64,000 nucleotides of DNA from DATBVX01 sp963724625 (GTDB lineage Bacteria > Pseudomonadota > Gammaproteobacteria > Steroidobacterales > Steroidobacteraceae). Location: positions 62,001-126,000 of the forward strand of contig CAVRVO010000004.1 of assembly GCA_963724625.1 (NCBI GenBank), in the 5' to 3' direction. The notes under the pieces are model-generated. The model saw nothing but the letters and a program-made list of their open reading frames with translations, was not told where the DNA came from and made no database searches. Below, piece after piece: positions 37,355 through 47,149 of this stretch (positions are counted from its first letter, which is position 1; every line of letters begins with the position of its first letter). The translations under genes and the position numbers were made by a program.

Positions 37355-38593
37355 TCAGTCGGTGATGTGAAACAGGCGTCCGTCGTACCCAACGACGTAC
37401 AGCTCGCCGTCGTTCCCCTCACCGAAGGACGACATGTTGATGCCGGAATCAAAACCGCCCGTCATATCCATCGTGGGCGTCGTCGTGTTCGCAATGTTCC
37501 AGATCCTGCCGGAGCCGAAGTCGCCGAAGATGTAGCGGCCGGCGAGAGTTGGAAATGCTGCTCCCCGATAGACGTACCCGCCCGTGACTGTAGTGCCGAC
37601 GCTTCGTCCATAGTCCGCGATCGGCGCCTGGAAGTTGGTAGCGGGCCCGCATGCGAGCCCCGTGTCGCGGGTGCCTTCGAAACAGCGCCAGCCGTAGTTG
37701 CCACCGAGCGTCACGCGATCGATTTCCTCTCGCGCATTCTGGCCGACATCGCCGACCCAGAGATCGCCGTTCTGCCGATCGAAGCTCCAGCGCCACGGGT
37801 TGCGAAATCCCAGGGCGAAAATCTCCGGGCAACTTGCTGTGCCGGTGCCCGTCGGACACGGTGCGTTGATCGCGAAAGGATTGTCGATCGGAATGCCGTA
37901 GAGCAATCCGCCGCCACCGACGTCGACATCGATGCGCAGCATCTTGCCGAGCAGCGTCGTGAGCAACTGTGCGTTGCCGATGTTGCCATGCTGATCGTTG
38001 CCACCGCCGCCATCGCCCGTGCCGACATACAGGAACCCGTCGCGACCGAAGCCGATGTTGCCACCGTTGTGGTTGTCCTCGGGCTTGTCGATGACCAGGA
38101 TGATCCGCTCGGAAGCGGGGTCGAGCGTCAGGCCGCCGTCCGCCGTCATGAACTGCGACATCCGCGACACCAGGCCAGTGCTCGCTTCAGTGTGCGAATA
38201 GAAAAGGAACACGCGCGGATCCACCGGGAAATTCGGATGAAACGCCATACCGAGCAGCCCGGTTTCGCCGTTGAAGGTCACGCGGGCGGAAATGTCGACG
38301 AAGTTGCTCGCCGAGCTCACGTTCGGACTGTTGCTGAAGACGCGCACGCGTCCGCCCTGCTCCACCACGAACCAGCGGGTGCTATCTCCCGGTGCCTGCA
38401 GCATCGCCACGGGACTCGTCAGCGCAATTCCGGAGAACACGGGCTCGACGCCGACCGTCGGCGTAGTCGGGGGCAACGGGATCGGCGTGGGCATCCCGCC
38501 TCCGCCGTTGAACGATGCGCCGCCTCCGCACGCGCAGAGTAGAAGTGCGCCGCTCAAGACCGCGGTCCATTGAGTGCGCCGCAAGTTGGTCAT
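37355..38593 (-). CDS. PQQ-dependent sugar dehydrogenase-like lipoprotein (GSDH/Yli I family)
   Basis: 412 residues. Lipoprotein signal with lipobox ending LLCAC, a Gly/Pro linker, then a six-bladed beta-propeller of the glucose/sorbosone dehydrogenase family. Typical elements are ARVTFNGETGLLGMAFHP, the PEDNHNGGNIGFGRDGFLY segment with a conserved His, YVGTGDGGGGNDQ, GKMLRIDV and ALGFRNPWRWSFD. Soluble aldose sugar dehydrogenases of this family use PQQ and Ca; substrate is not predictable. ATG 38593 was chosen because it begins the signal sequence and has GAGG eight bases upstream. It is convergent with the bactofilin gene. Confidence 0.85.
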   Translation of the reverse strand: MTNLRRTQWTAVLSGALLLCACGGGASFNGGGGMPTPIPLPPTTPTVGVEPVFSGIALTSPVAMLQAPGDSTRWFVVEQGGRVRVFSNSPNVSSASNFVDISARVTFNGETGLLGMAFHPNFPVDPRVFLFYSHTEASTGLVSRMSQFMTADGGLTLDPASERIILVIDKPEDNHNGGNIGFGRDGFLYVGTGDGGGGNDQHGNIGNAQLLTTLLGKMLRIDVDVGGGGLLYGIPIDNPFAINAPCPTGTGTASCPEIFALGFRNPWRWSFDRQNGDLWVGDVGQNAREEIDRVTLGGNYGWRCFEGTRDTGLACGPATNFQAPIADYGRSVGTTVTGGYVYRGAAFPTLAGRYIFGDFGSGRIWNIANTTTPTMDMTGGFDSGINMSSFGEGNDGELYVVGYDGRLFHITD

Positions 38594-38704
38594 CGGACGA
38601 TCCTCGTGTAATGTCCGCGGCACCTCATCCTTGCACAGGACTGGCGTGATGAGAACGCGTGTGGCTGTCGGAATTGAGCGACAGGCACGCTCGCATTGAA
38701 CAGA

Positions 38705-39499
38705 ATGCCCGGCCCCCTCGCACATCGGCTCATTCACCTCATTGCACATCGCGGCAACGCGCGCGATTTTCCGGAAAACTCACTTCCAGCGCTGCGTTCC
38801 GCAGTAGAGCTCGGCGTGCGCTTTCTGGAGTTCGATGTGCATCTGTCCGCTGATGGCGTGCCCATCGTGATCCACGATCACGAGCTCACCCGTACCGCCG
38901 GTGTGCCAGGCTGCGTATTCGACTATCCAGCCGCCGAGCTCAGCCGAATCGAGGTCAACGAGACAGAACGCCTCCGCGGTCGCTTCACCGGTGTGCTGAT
39001 TCCGACGCTCGCTGATGTCGTGGAGTTCCTTAAGGAGCGGCACGAGATCACGGCATTCGTCGAAATCAAGCGAGCAAGCCTGCGCCGCTTTGGACGCGAG
39101 CAGGTCGTCGCCCGCGTGCTGGACACCTTGAAGCCCGTGCGTTCACGCTGTGTCGTCATTTCCTTCGACCTTCCAGCCGTTCACATGGCACGCCAGCATG
39201 GCTCGTTCGCGATCGGTTGGGTGCTCGGCGAGTACGACGGCCACACGCGTCTGAAGTTCGAAGCGCTGAAGCCTGAATTCCTGTTCTGCGATCATGAAAA
39301 GCTGCCGCCTGGCATGGATCGGCTGTGGCTTGGCCCATGGCGCTGGGCCATCTACGAAGTCGAGACGCTGGAGGTGGCGCTCTCGCTGGCCGAGCGAGGC
39401 GCGGACTTCATCGAGACGATGGCGGTGGCGCCCATGATCCAGGCTTTTCGCGATCTGGCTGCGCGCAACACAGGCAAGGGACCGGATGAAGCACGTTGA
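38705..39499 (+). CDS. Glycerophosphodiester phosphodiesterase
   Basis: 264-residue cytoplasmic GDPD (no signal peptide), releasing glycerol-3-phosphate and an alcohol from lipid head-group diesters. Family residues are visible: catalytic His in LIAHRGN, FPENSLPA, metal-binding FLEFDVHLSADGVPIVIHDH and EIKRASLRRFG. ATG at 38705 is preferred; a TTG three codons upstream is possible and neither has a clear ribosome-binding site. The 3' end overlaps the next gene by 14 bp, so its product glycerol-3-phosphate is probably passed to the dehydrogenase encoded there. No glpQ-type export signal. Confidence 0.88.
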   Translation: MPGPLAHRLIHLIAHRGNARDFPENSLPALRSAVELGVRFLEFDVHLSADGVPIVIHDHELTRTAGVPGCVFDYPAAELSRIEVNETERLRGRFTGVLIPTLADVVEFLKERHEITAFVEIKRASLRRFGREQVVARVLDTLKPVRSRCVVISFDLPAVHMARQHGSFAIGWVLGEYDGHTRLKFEALKPEFLFCDHEKLPPGMDRLWLGPWRWAIYEVETLEVALSLAERGADFIETMAVAPMIQAFRDLAARNTGKGPDEAR

Positions 39500-40664
39500 T
39501 GTCGTCGTGGTCGGCGGCGGCATTCACGGAGTTGGCGTTGCCCAGGCTGCAGCGGCCGCCGGGCATTCCGTGCTGCTGCTGGAGAAGACATCGCTGGCCG
39601 CGGGTACCTCGAGCCGCTCGAGCAAGCTGATACACGGCGGACTGCGCTATCTCGAGAGCGGCCAGTTTCACCTGGTGCGAGAAAGCCTGCGCGAACGACG
39701 CATTCTGCTTGCGATCGCGCCGGAGCTGGTGCAGCTCAAGCCTTTCATCCTGCCGCTGTATCGCGAGACACGCCGCCGTCCATGGCAACTGCGCGTGGGC
39801 CTGTCGATTTACGCATTGCTTGGAGGGCTTGGCCCTGAGACACGCTTCGGCACCGTACCGAGAAGCGAGTGGACGCAGCTCGACGGCCTGCAGACTCGTG
39901 GCCTGCGGACGGTGCTGCGCTACTTCGATGCGCAGACCGACGATGCCGCTCTGACGCGCGCAGTGATGCGATCGGCGCAAACGCTTGGGGCTGATGTGCT
40001 CGCCCCGGCGGAGTTCTTCGCGGCAGAACTGCGTGAGGATTCAGTGATCGTGCGTTACACGCACAACGGTGCACCGGCGGAGTGTGGCACGCGAGTATTG
40101 GTGAATGCTGCAGGCCCGTGGGTGAAGCGGGTCATGGAGCGCATTGCGCCGCGCGTGCCTTCGCCCACGATCGAGCTCGTGCAAGGTACGCATATCGTCG
40201 TGCGCGATACTCCCACCCAAGGGATCTATTACGTCGAAAGCCCGCGCGATGGGCGCGCGATCTTCGTCATGCCCTGGCGCGGCAACATGCTCGTTGGTAC
40301 CACTGAGAGCCGCTTCCGCGGCGATCCCGAGACGGTGCATCCGTTGATGGCCGAGAAGCACTATCTCGTCGGCGTGCTGCGGCACTATTTCCCACGTCAC
40401 GCACACCTGCAAGTGCGCGAGATCATCGATTCCTTCGCCGGCATTCGCGTGCTACCGGCCGGCGCCGGTCACGCCTTCCATCGTTCGCGTGAGACATTGT
40501 TGATCTCGGATCGAGCACATCATCCGCGCGTGCTTGGTATCTACGGTGGCAAGCTCACCGGATACCGCGCGACGGCTGAGCACGTCATGGAGCGCATCCG
40601 CGGTTCGTTGCCTGAGAAGAGAGCGCGGGCGGACACGCGCACGCTCAGATTGCAGACCACGTGA
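39486..40664 (+). CDS. FAD-dependent glycerol-3-phosphate dehydrogenase, short form
   Basis: 392 residues, an FAD-dependent DAO-fold enzyme oxidising glycerol-3-phosphate to dihydroxyacetone phosphate. It shows the dinucleotide motif DVVVVGGGIHGVGVAQAAA, the GlpD signature TSSRSSKLIHGGLRYLE, an internal ALTRAVMRSAQTLGADVL and the C-terminal VLGIYGGKLTGYRATAEHV. It stops about 100 residues short of classical GlpD and lacks the alpha-helical C-terminal domain, so it belongs to the short GlpD-like group. The start overlaps the GDPD gene by 14 bp, indicating an operon for glycerophosphodiester use. Electron acceptor is probably quinone. Confidence 0.85.
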   Translation: MKHVDVVVVGGGIHGVGVAQAAAAAGHSVLLLEKTSLAAGTSSRSSKLIHGGLRYLESGQFHLVRESLRERRILLAIAPELVQLKPFILPLYRETRRRPWQLRVGLSIYALLGGLGPETRFGTVPRSEWTQLDGLQTRGLRTVLRYFDAQTDDAALTRAVMRSAQTLGADVLAPAEFFAAELREDSVIVRYTHNGAPAECGTRVLVNAAGPWVKRVMERIAPRVPSPTIELVQGTHIVVRDTPTQGIYYVESPRDGRAIFVMPWRGNMLVGTTESRFRGDPETVHPLMAEKHYLVGVLRHYFPRHAHLQVREIIDSFAGIRVLPAGAGHAFHRSRETLLISDRAHHPRVLGIYGGKLTGYRATAEHVMERIRGSLPEKRARADTRTLRLQTT

Positions 40665-40691
40665 GTGCCGCCGCCTTTAGCGCAGACGTGG

Positions 40692-41564
40692 CTAGGCGTT
40701 TGCGGCCTGGCGAAATGCCTGAAGAGCGTCCTGCAGAAACTCCGTGAGGTTGCGCGCCGGACGTCCGAGCAGGCGCGGAATGTCGTCCGTCACGTCCATC
40801 GGCAGCGCACCCGCTGCAGCGTAGTCCCAGTACTCGAGCAGCGCTTCGATCAAACGCGGTGACAGGCGACGCGCCTCGAGTGTGCCGCGCGCGCGCGGAC
40901 TGCATACATCCACGTACGTGATGTGTCGCTCGAGCGCCGCCGAACACTGCTGCGCGATGCTGAAATAGTCGAGCGCTTCGGGACCGGTGAGTTCGAGCAC
41001 TTGTGACGGCGCACCGTGCTCCATGACGTGCACGGCAACATCGGCAACGTCTCGCGCATCGACGAGCGGCCAACGCCCACCGCGCGCTGGCGCCTCGATC
41101 TTGCCGCTGCACGTAATCTGCACGGCCTGTTTCAGGAGCACCTGCATGCAAAGCGCCGGTCGCAAGACAGTGCGCTCCGGGAAGAGACTGGCAACGCGCA
41201 GCTCTGCTTCGCCGTGCCAGCGCAGTAGCCGCAGTCGCGATTGAGGGTCGGCACCGAGCGCGCTCACCTGGATGATGCGCGACACGCCGGCCGCCTTTGC
41301 CGCCTGTGCGATGGCGGCATGCGAATCGGCGGCTTCCGGACCCAACGGCGCGATGATCACAACGCCGGTAACGCCTTGCAGCGCAGTCGCCAGCAGATCA
41401 GGCTCGCCCGGACTGCCGACGATCACGTCTTCGCGCGCAAAACCTGCGGGTACCTGCGCAGCCTCTCGAACCATCAATCGCAGACGCTGTCCACGTGCCG
41501 CCCCAGCGGTTACCACTGCCTTACCTATGGTTCCGCTCGCGTGAGTCACCAGCCACATCGACAA
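40692..41564 (-). CDS. NmrA-like NAD(P)-binding oxidoreductase
   Basis: 290-residue atypical SDR of the NmrA/TMR family. It has the Rossmann start MWLVTHASGTIGKAVVTAG (usual GxxGxxG altered to HASGTIG), VTGVVIIAPLG, RIIQVSALGADP and the substrate-side DARDVADVAVHVMEH. There is no SDR YxxxK pair at the usual place, so it may be a redox sensor or a reductase. Start is ATG at 41564, with an alternative two codons later. It is divergent from a LysR regulator (121-bp gap) whose downstream genes encode an RND efflux system, so it may be co-regulated with the pump. Confidence 0.82.
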   Translation of the reverse strand: MSMWLVTHASGTIGKAVVTAGAARGQRLRLMVREAAQVPAGFAREDVIVGSPGEPDLLATALQGVTGVVIIAPLGPEAADSHAAIAQAAKAAGVSRIIQVSALGADPQSRLRLLRWHGEAELRVASLFPERTVLRPALCMQVLLKQAVQITCSGKIEAPARGGRWPLVDARDVADVAVHVMEHGAPSQVLELTGPEALDYFSIAQQCSAALERHITYVDVCSPRARGTLEARRLSPRLIEALLEYWDYAAAGALPMDVTDDIPRLLGRPARNLTEFLQDALQAFRQAANA

Positions 41565-41685
41565 TCACTCCTGGCCATCGTGGGACGGAAGCGTAAATGC
41601 ACCCTTGGCGGCAATAAACAGGCACGATCGAACTTCACTGATGACTCCCGCTCATCAATAATCGGTACCAGGAGGCACCCCGTTC

Positions 41686-42603
41686 GTGGACAACCTGGGC
41701 GACATCGTGACGTACGTGCGCGTCGTGGCATCGGGCAGTTTTGTGGCCGCCGCCAACCAGCTCGGTGTCACCCCTTCCGCCGTCAGCAAGTCCGTGTCGC
41801 GCCTTGAAGAGAGTCTTGGCATCCGCCTGCTCAACCGTACGACGCGATCCCTTAGCCCTACTGACGTGGGAAGCGCATTCTACGCACGCTGCCAGGCGCT
41901 GATAACCCAGCTGCAGGATGCGGAAGCCGAGGTCGTGGAAACGCGCCAGCGGCCGCGCGGGCGGCTGCGAGTTGACATGCCGCTCACACTCGCGCGGGAA
42001 TATGTGATCCCGGCGCTGCCGCGTTTCCTGGCGCAGTTTCCCGATGTGACGCTGCAGCTGAGTTTTTCGGACCGGTTCGTGGACATGGTGAACGAAGCCA
42101 TCGACATCGCCGTGCGCGTCGGCGAGCTTACGGACTCGCGACTGGTCGCGCGCCGGCTGTGGAATCCCGACGTCGTTGCGATCGCATCCCCCGACTACCT
42201 GGCGCGCCGGGGGACGCCACAGGATCCGGATGATCTCAAGGATCACGACTGCATCCGGTTCTTCAATCCGAACACCGGCCGCGTCCTTGAATGGGCCATG
42301 ATCCGCGACGGAGTCCTCAAGCAGGTATCCGTGAACGGACGTGTGCTGGTCGACAGCCCTGAGGCGCTGCTCGAAACCGCCCTGTCGGGCGCCGGAATTG
42401 CGCCGGTCATGGGGTTCATGAGCGAACGCCCCGTCGCTGCCGGATCACTTACGCGCGTGCTTCCGGAGTGGCGCTTCGCGCTCGAGCGCCCCGTCTCCGC
42501 GTTGTTCGTGAAGGATCGTCATCCAACGCCCAAGGTGCAGGCATTCCTCGACTTTCTCGTCACTCTGTTCCCTGGAAATCAGCGTGGACTGCGAGCCCGG
42601 TGA
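41686..42603 (+). CDS. LysR-type regulator of the oxidoreductase/efflux locus
   Basis: 305 residues with a LysR winged helix-turn-helix (YVRVVASGSFVAAANQLG, SAVSKSVSRLEESLGIRLLN) and an effector domain of the CrgA-like group. The start is GTG at 41686 with AGGAGG ten bases upstream. It is flanked by the divergent NmrA-type gene and the RND operon 121 bp downstream, a layout that mirrors mexS-mexT-mexEF-oprN. However, it does not resemble MexT in its N-terminal sequence. It probably controls one or both neighbours (inference). Confidence 0.87.
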   Translation: MDNLGDIVTYVRVVASGSFVAAANQLGVTPSAVSKSVSRLEESLGIRLLNRTTRSLSPTDVGSAFYARCQALITQLQDAEAEVVETRQRPRGRLRVDMPLTLAREYVIPALPRFLAQFPDVTLQLSFSDRFVDMVNEAIDIAVRVGELTDSRLVARRLWNPDVVAIASPDYLARRGTPQDPDDLKDHDCIRFFNPNTGRVLEWAMIRDGVLKQVSVNGRVLVDSPEALLETALSGAGIAPVMGFMSERPVAAGSLTRVLPEWRFALERPVSALFVKDRHPTPKVQAFLDFLVTLFPGNQRGLRAR

Positions 42604-42673
42604 TTCCTGATCCCCAGGCACCAGTGAAGTTCGGCCGCGCGCTTGTTCACGTTCTGTTCACCCCCTAATCTGC

Positions 42674-42719
42674 GTATCCCTCGGCGACCACCTAGACGGT
42701 CGCCGTTGTTGAGGGATAC
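42674..42719 (+). promoter_or_regulatory. Nested hairpin over the ribosome-binding site of the efflux operon
   Basis: Outer 9-bp perfect inverted repeat GTATCCCTC (42674-42682) / GAGGGATAC (42711-42719) encloses an inner 7-bp stem GGCGACC (42683-42689) / GGTCGCC (42698-42704). The outer right arm contains the GAGGG ribosome-binding site of the membrane-fusion gene (ATG 42725). In RNA it would occlude that site; in DNA it could be an operator. No T-run follows, so it is not a classical terminator. Confidence 0.7.
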
Positions 42720-42724
42720 TCGTC

Positions 42725-43954
42725 ATGCGTACACAGACCACCCCGACGGCCACGCGGTTAAGCCCGCGTTTGCGCACGTTCCTGCCCCCGATCGGCTCAC
42801 TCATCCTGATTGCTGCATTGCTCACCGGATGCCAGCCACAGGCGGCACCGTCTGCGCCTGCCCCGCAGGTGAACGTCGCCAAGGTCATCGAGCGCAAAGT
42901 CAACGACTGGGACGAATTCACTGGACGCATCCAGGCGATCGATAGCGTCGAGATTCGCCCGCGCGTCTCCGGCTACATCGAGCGCATCGCCTTCACCGAA
43001 GGTGGCAGCGTCAAGAAGGGCGACCTGCTCTTCGTCATCGACCCGCGGCCGTATCGCGCCGAGCTGCAGCGTGCACAGGCAGATGCCGCCGGAGCCAAGA
43101 CCCGCGCCGAGCTGGCGCGCAACGAAGTGGCGCGCGCGGAGCGGTTGCTCAGCGCGCGCGCGATATCGCAGGAGGAGTACGACGAACGCGTGAATCGAGC
43201 GCACGAGACGGGCTCGGCCGTCGAGGCCGCAGCGGCGGCAGTCGAAGTCGCACGTCTCAACCTCGAGTTTACGCAGGTCGTTTCACCGATAGACGGGCGG
43301 GTAGGCAAGGCCGAGGTGACGCCCGGAAATCTTGTAGGTAGCGGCGAACGGGCGACGCTCCTGACCACCGTCGTTTCAATCGACCCGGTGTACGTCGAGT
43401 TCACGGGCGACGAACAGGTCTATCTCAAGTACAACGCAATGTCCAAGAGCGGCGAGCGCGCCAGCTCGCGGGATGAGCCGAACCCTGTCTGGATGGGCCT
43501 GGCGAACGAAACCGGATTTCCGCATCCCGGCCACATGACCTTCGTCGACAATCAGCTGGATCCGGCGACTGGGACGATCCGCGGCCGCGCGATCTTCCGC
43601 AACCCGGACGGCCTGTTCACCCCCGGCCTGTTTGCGCGCATCAAGCTGCTCGGCAGCGGACAGTACAACGCAATCCTCATCAACGACCGCGCGGTCGCCA
43701 CCGATCAGAACCAGAAGTTTGTGCTCGTGCTCGGCGAGGACAAGACCCTGAGCTATCGGCCCGTCAAGATCGGTCGCACCGTGCAGGGCCTGCGCGTCGT
43801 GCTCGATGGACTGAAGCCTGGCGAAACCATCGTCGTGAACGGCATTCAGCGCGTGCGCCCGGGCATGTCGGTCTCACCGCAGACCGTGCCGATGGACGAG
43901 GACGTACCGCCCGCTGCGCGGCTGCCAGAAGTCGGCACCACGCAAGTCTCGTGA
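42725..43954 (+). CDS. RND efflux membrane-fusion protein (MexE-type lipoprotein)
   Basis: 409-residue periplasmic adaptor. An N-terminal lipoprotein signal ends AALLTGC. The HlyD/biotinyl-lipoyl half (WDEFTGRIQAIDSVEIRPRV, SGYIERI), an alpha-hairpin coiled coil (about residues 115-185, AQADAAGAKTRAELARNEVA), a lipoyl half (VSPIDGRVGKAEVTPGNLV) and beta-barrel and membrane-proximal domains follow. It joins the inner-membrane pump to the outer-membrane channel encoded downstream. Seven bases separate it from the pump gene. Translation may be limited by the hairpin that covers its ribosome-binding site. Confidence 0.92.
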   Translation: MRTQTTPTATRLSPRLRTFLPPIGSLILIAALLTGCQPQAAPSAPAPQVNVAKVIERKVNDWDEFTGRIQAIDSVEIRPRVSGYIERIAFTEGGSVKKGDLLFVIDPRPYRAELQRAQADAAGAKTRAELARNEVARAERLLSARAISQEEYDERVNRAHETGSAVEAAAAAVEVARLNLEFTQVVSPIDGRVGKAEVTPGNLVGSGERATLLTTVVSIDPVYVEFTGDEQVYLKYNAMSKSGERASSRDEPNPVWMGLANETGFPHPGHMTFVDNQLDPATGTIRGRAIFRNPDGLFTPGLFARIKLLGSGQYNAILINDRAVATDQNQKFVLVLGEDKTLSYRPVKIGRTVQGLRVVLDGLKPGETIVVNGIQRVRPGMSVSPQTVPMDEDVPPAARLPEVGTTQVS

Positions 43955-43961
43955 TGCAGCC

Positions 43962-46900
43962 ATGAAGTTCGCGCAATTTTTCATCGACCGCCCGATTTTC
44001 GCCGCGGTCCTCTCGGCGATCGTGTTCATCACCGGCGCGATCGCCGTGTGGAACCTGCCGGTCAGCCAATATCCGGAAGTCGTACCCCCCTCGGTGGTGG
44101 TGCGCGCGACGTATCCGGGCGCCAACCCGAAGGTGATCGCCGAGACGGTCGCGGCGCCGCTCGAGCAGGAAATCAACGGCGTCGAGAACATGCTCTACAT
44201 GTCCTCGCAGTCGACCACCGACGGCTTGATGACGCTGACCGTGACCTTCAAGGTCGGCACCAACATCGACACCGCGCAGGTGCAGGTGCAGAACCGGGTG
44301 TCGCAGGCGCTGCCGCGGCTGCCCGAGGACGTGCGCCGCTTCGGCGTCGACGACGCATCAAGAGCTCGCCCGACCTGCTGATGGTCGTGCACCTGTATTC
44401 GCCCGACAACCGCTACGACATGGTGTACCTGCGCAACTACGCGGTGCTGCAGGTGCGCGATCAGCTCGCCAGGCTTCCGGGCGTCGGCGAGGTACGCGTG
44501 TTCGGTGCCGGCGACTATTCGATGCGCGTGTGGCTCGACCCGCAGAAGGTCTCATCGCGTGATCTCACGGCCGGCGACGTCGTGCGTGCGATTCGCGAGC
44601 AGAACGTGCAGGTCGCCGCCGGCGTGCTCGGCGCGCAGCCTGCACCGCCGGGAGTCGAGTATCAGCTCAGCGTCAACGCGACCGGGCGGCTGGTCAATGA
44701 AGAGGAATTCGGCAACATCATCATCAAGTCCGCGCCCGACGGGTCGGTGACACGGCTCAGGGACGTGGCGCGCATCGAGCTCGGCGCGGGACAGTATTCA
44801 CTGCGCAGCCTCCTCAACAACAAGGCGGCGGTCGCGATTCCGATTGCGCTCAAGCCCGGCGCGAACGCGCTCGACCTCGCCAGTGCCGTGCGCGCAAGCA
44901 TGAAGGAGATCAGCAAGACTTTCCCCGATGGCGTGAGCTACCAGATCGTCTACGACACCACCATCTTCGTGCGCGAGTCGATCATCGCGGTCATCGAGAC
45001 ACTGCTGGAAGCGATCGCGCTGGTCGTGATCGTGGTCGTGCTGTTCCTGCAGACCTGGCGCGCTTCGATCATCCCGCTGCTGGCGGTGCCGATCTCGATC
45101 GTCGGCACCTTCGGCCTGATGCTCGCGTTCGGATTTTCGATCAACAACCTGTCGCTGTTCGGGCTGGTGCTCGCCATCGGCATCGTGGTGGACGATGCGA
45201 TCGTGGTGGTGGAAAACGTCGAGCGCAATATCGAGCGGGGCTTGAGTCCGCGCGACGCGGCGTATCGCGCCATGGAGGAAGTCAGCGGCCCGATCATCGC
45301 GATCGCGCTGGTGCTGTGCGCGGTGTTCGTGCCGATCGCGTTCATATCGGGACTGACCGGCCAGTTCTACAAGCAGTTCGCTCTCACGATCGCGATCTCG
45401 ACCGTGATCTCGGCGTTCAACTCGCTCACCCTGAGCCCGGCGCTCTGCGCGGTGCTCCTCAAGTCCCGTGACGCCAAGCCCGATATCGCCACGCGCATCA
45501 TCGATCGGCTGTTCGGCTGGGTGTTCCGGCCCTTCAATCGCTTCTTTCATCGTTCCTCGGAGCGCTATGGCAAAGGCGTCGCCGGCGTCATTGGCCGCAA
45601 GGGTGCGGTTGCCATTGTGTATGCAGCTCTCCTCGGAGTGACCTGGTTCATGTTCCGGGTCGTGCCACCGGGCTTCATCCCGACGCAGGACAAGCTGTAC
45701 CTGATCGCGTTCGCGCAGCTTCCCGATGCCGCTTCGCTCGATCGCACCGAGGATGTGATCCGGCGCATGTCCGACATCGGGCTGAAGAATCCCGGAGTCC
45801 AGGGCGCGGTTGCCTTCCCGGGTCTGTCCATCAAGGGATTCACCAACAGCTCCAACGCCGGGATCGTGTTCTTTCCTTTGAAGCCGTTCGATGAGCGCAA
45901 GGGCAAGGCTCTGAGCGGCCCGGGCATCGCGCAGGCTCTCAGCCAGCAGTTCGCCGGCATCCAGGATGCGTACATCGGCGTGTTTCCGCCGCCACCTGTG
46001 GCCGGCCTCGGCACCCTGGGCGGGTTCGCGCTGCAGATCGAGGATCGCGCCAATCTGGGTTATGACGAGCTGTACGCTGCATTGCAGGGAGCGCTGGCGA
46101 AGGTCTATCAGACGCCGCAGCTCGCGGGAGTCTTCTCGAGCTACACCATCAACGTGCCGCAGATCACCGCAGACGTCGATCGCGTGCGCACCAAGGAGCA
46201 AGGCGTCGCACTCACCGATGTCTTCGAAGCGATGCAGGTGTACCTGGGGTCGCTCTACGTGAATGACTTCAATCGCTTCGGACGCACTTACCAGGTCATT
46301 GCCCAGGCGGACGCCCAGTATCGCGCGCGGCCAGAGGACATCCGGCAGCTCAAGACGCGCAACAGCCAGGGAGAGATGGTGCCCCTGGGCTCGCTGGTGA
46401 CGATCAGCCAGACGAATGGGCCCGATCGCGTGCTGCGTTACAACGGCTACCTCGCTGCCGATATGAACGGCGGCCCCGCGCCCGGCTTCAGCAGCGGCCA
46501 GGCGCTGCAAGCCATCGCCAAGGTTCTCAACGAAACCCTGCCGAATGGCGTCAAGTTCGAGTGGACCGACCTCACTTACCAGGAAACGTCTGCGGGCAAC
46601 ACCACTGTGTTCGTGTTCCCGCTTTGCGTGCTGTTTGTGTTCCTGGTGCTGGCTGCACTCTATGAAAGCTGGTCGCTGCCGCTCGCGATCATCCTGATCG
46701 TGCCGATGTGCCTGTTGTCGGCGCTCGCTGGCGTGAAGCTCACTGGCGGCGACAACAACATTTTCACGCAGATCGCACTCTTCGTGCTGGTGGGCCTCGC
46801 CTGCAAGAACGCAATCCTGATCGTCGAGTTCGCCAAGGTGCGTCAGGACCAGGGCCTCACGCCGGAAGCAGCGGCCATCGAAGCCGCGGGCCTGCGACTG

Positions 46901-47149
46901 CGTCCGATCCTGATGACCTCACTCGCCTTCATCATGGGCGTGGTGCCGTTGGCGATTGCCACGGGCGCGGGAGCCGAAATGCGCCGGGCGATTGGGATCG
47001 CGGTGTTCTCCGGGATGCTCGGGGTCACGCTCTTCGGCCTGTTCCTGACGCCGGTGTTCTACGTGATCGTGCAGCGGCTGGCGATGCGCATGAGCGCACC
47101 ACGGAACCCCGCGCCCATCGCGGCGATTCCGGGAGGCGAACATGCGTAA
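43962..47149 (+). CDS. RND efflux pump inner-membrane transporter (MexF/AcrB family), one frameshift
   Basis: HAE1-family proton-driven drug exporter. The first 131 residues (MKFAQFFIDRPIFAAVLSAI, YPEVVPPSVVVRATYPGANP) are in one frame, and the rest continues in another from KSSPDLLMVVHLYSPD. The junction is at 44354-44357 (GACGACGC-ATC) and fits one missing base (or two extra). With one base restored the protein is 1062 residues, a normal size for MexF. Twelve membrane helices and two large periplasmic loops are present, including helix 4 with GIVVDDAIVVVENVER, where the Asp pair carries protons. The 3' end overlaps the outer-membrane factor gene by eight bases. If the shift is real the pump is inactive. 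Confidence 0.88.

Noticed and set aside
37367..38542. 391-codon open frame antisense to the sugar-dehydrogenase-like gene
   Set aside because: Mirror of a real gene with low-complexity composition.
42674..42719. Terminator for the LysR gene
   Set aside because: The hairpin lacks a following T-run and its right arm is the ribosome-binding site of the next gene, so a regulatory role fits better.
44798..46510. 570-codon open frame antisense to the RND pump
   Set aside because: Asp/Arg/His-rich translation with no family match; covers conserved pump sequence on the other strand.
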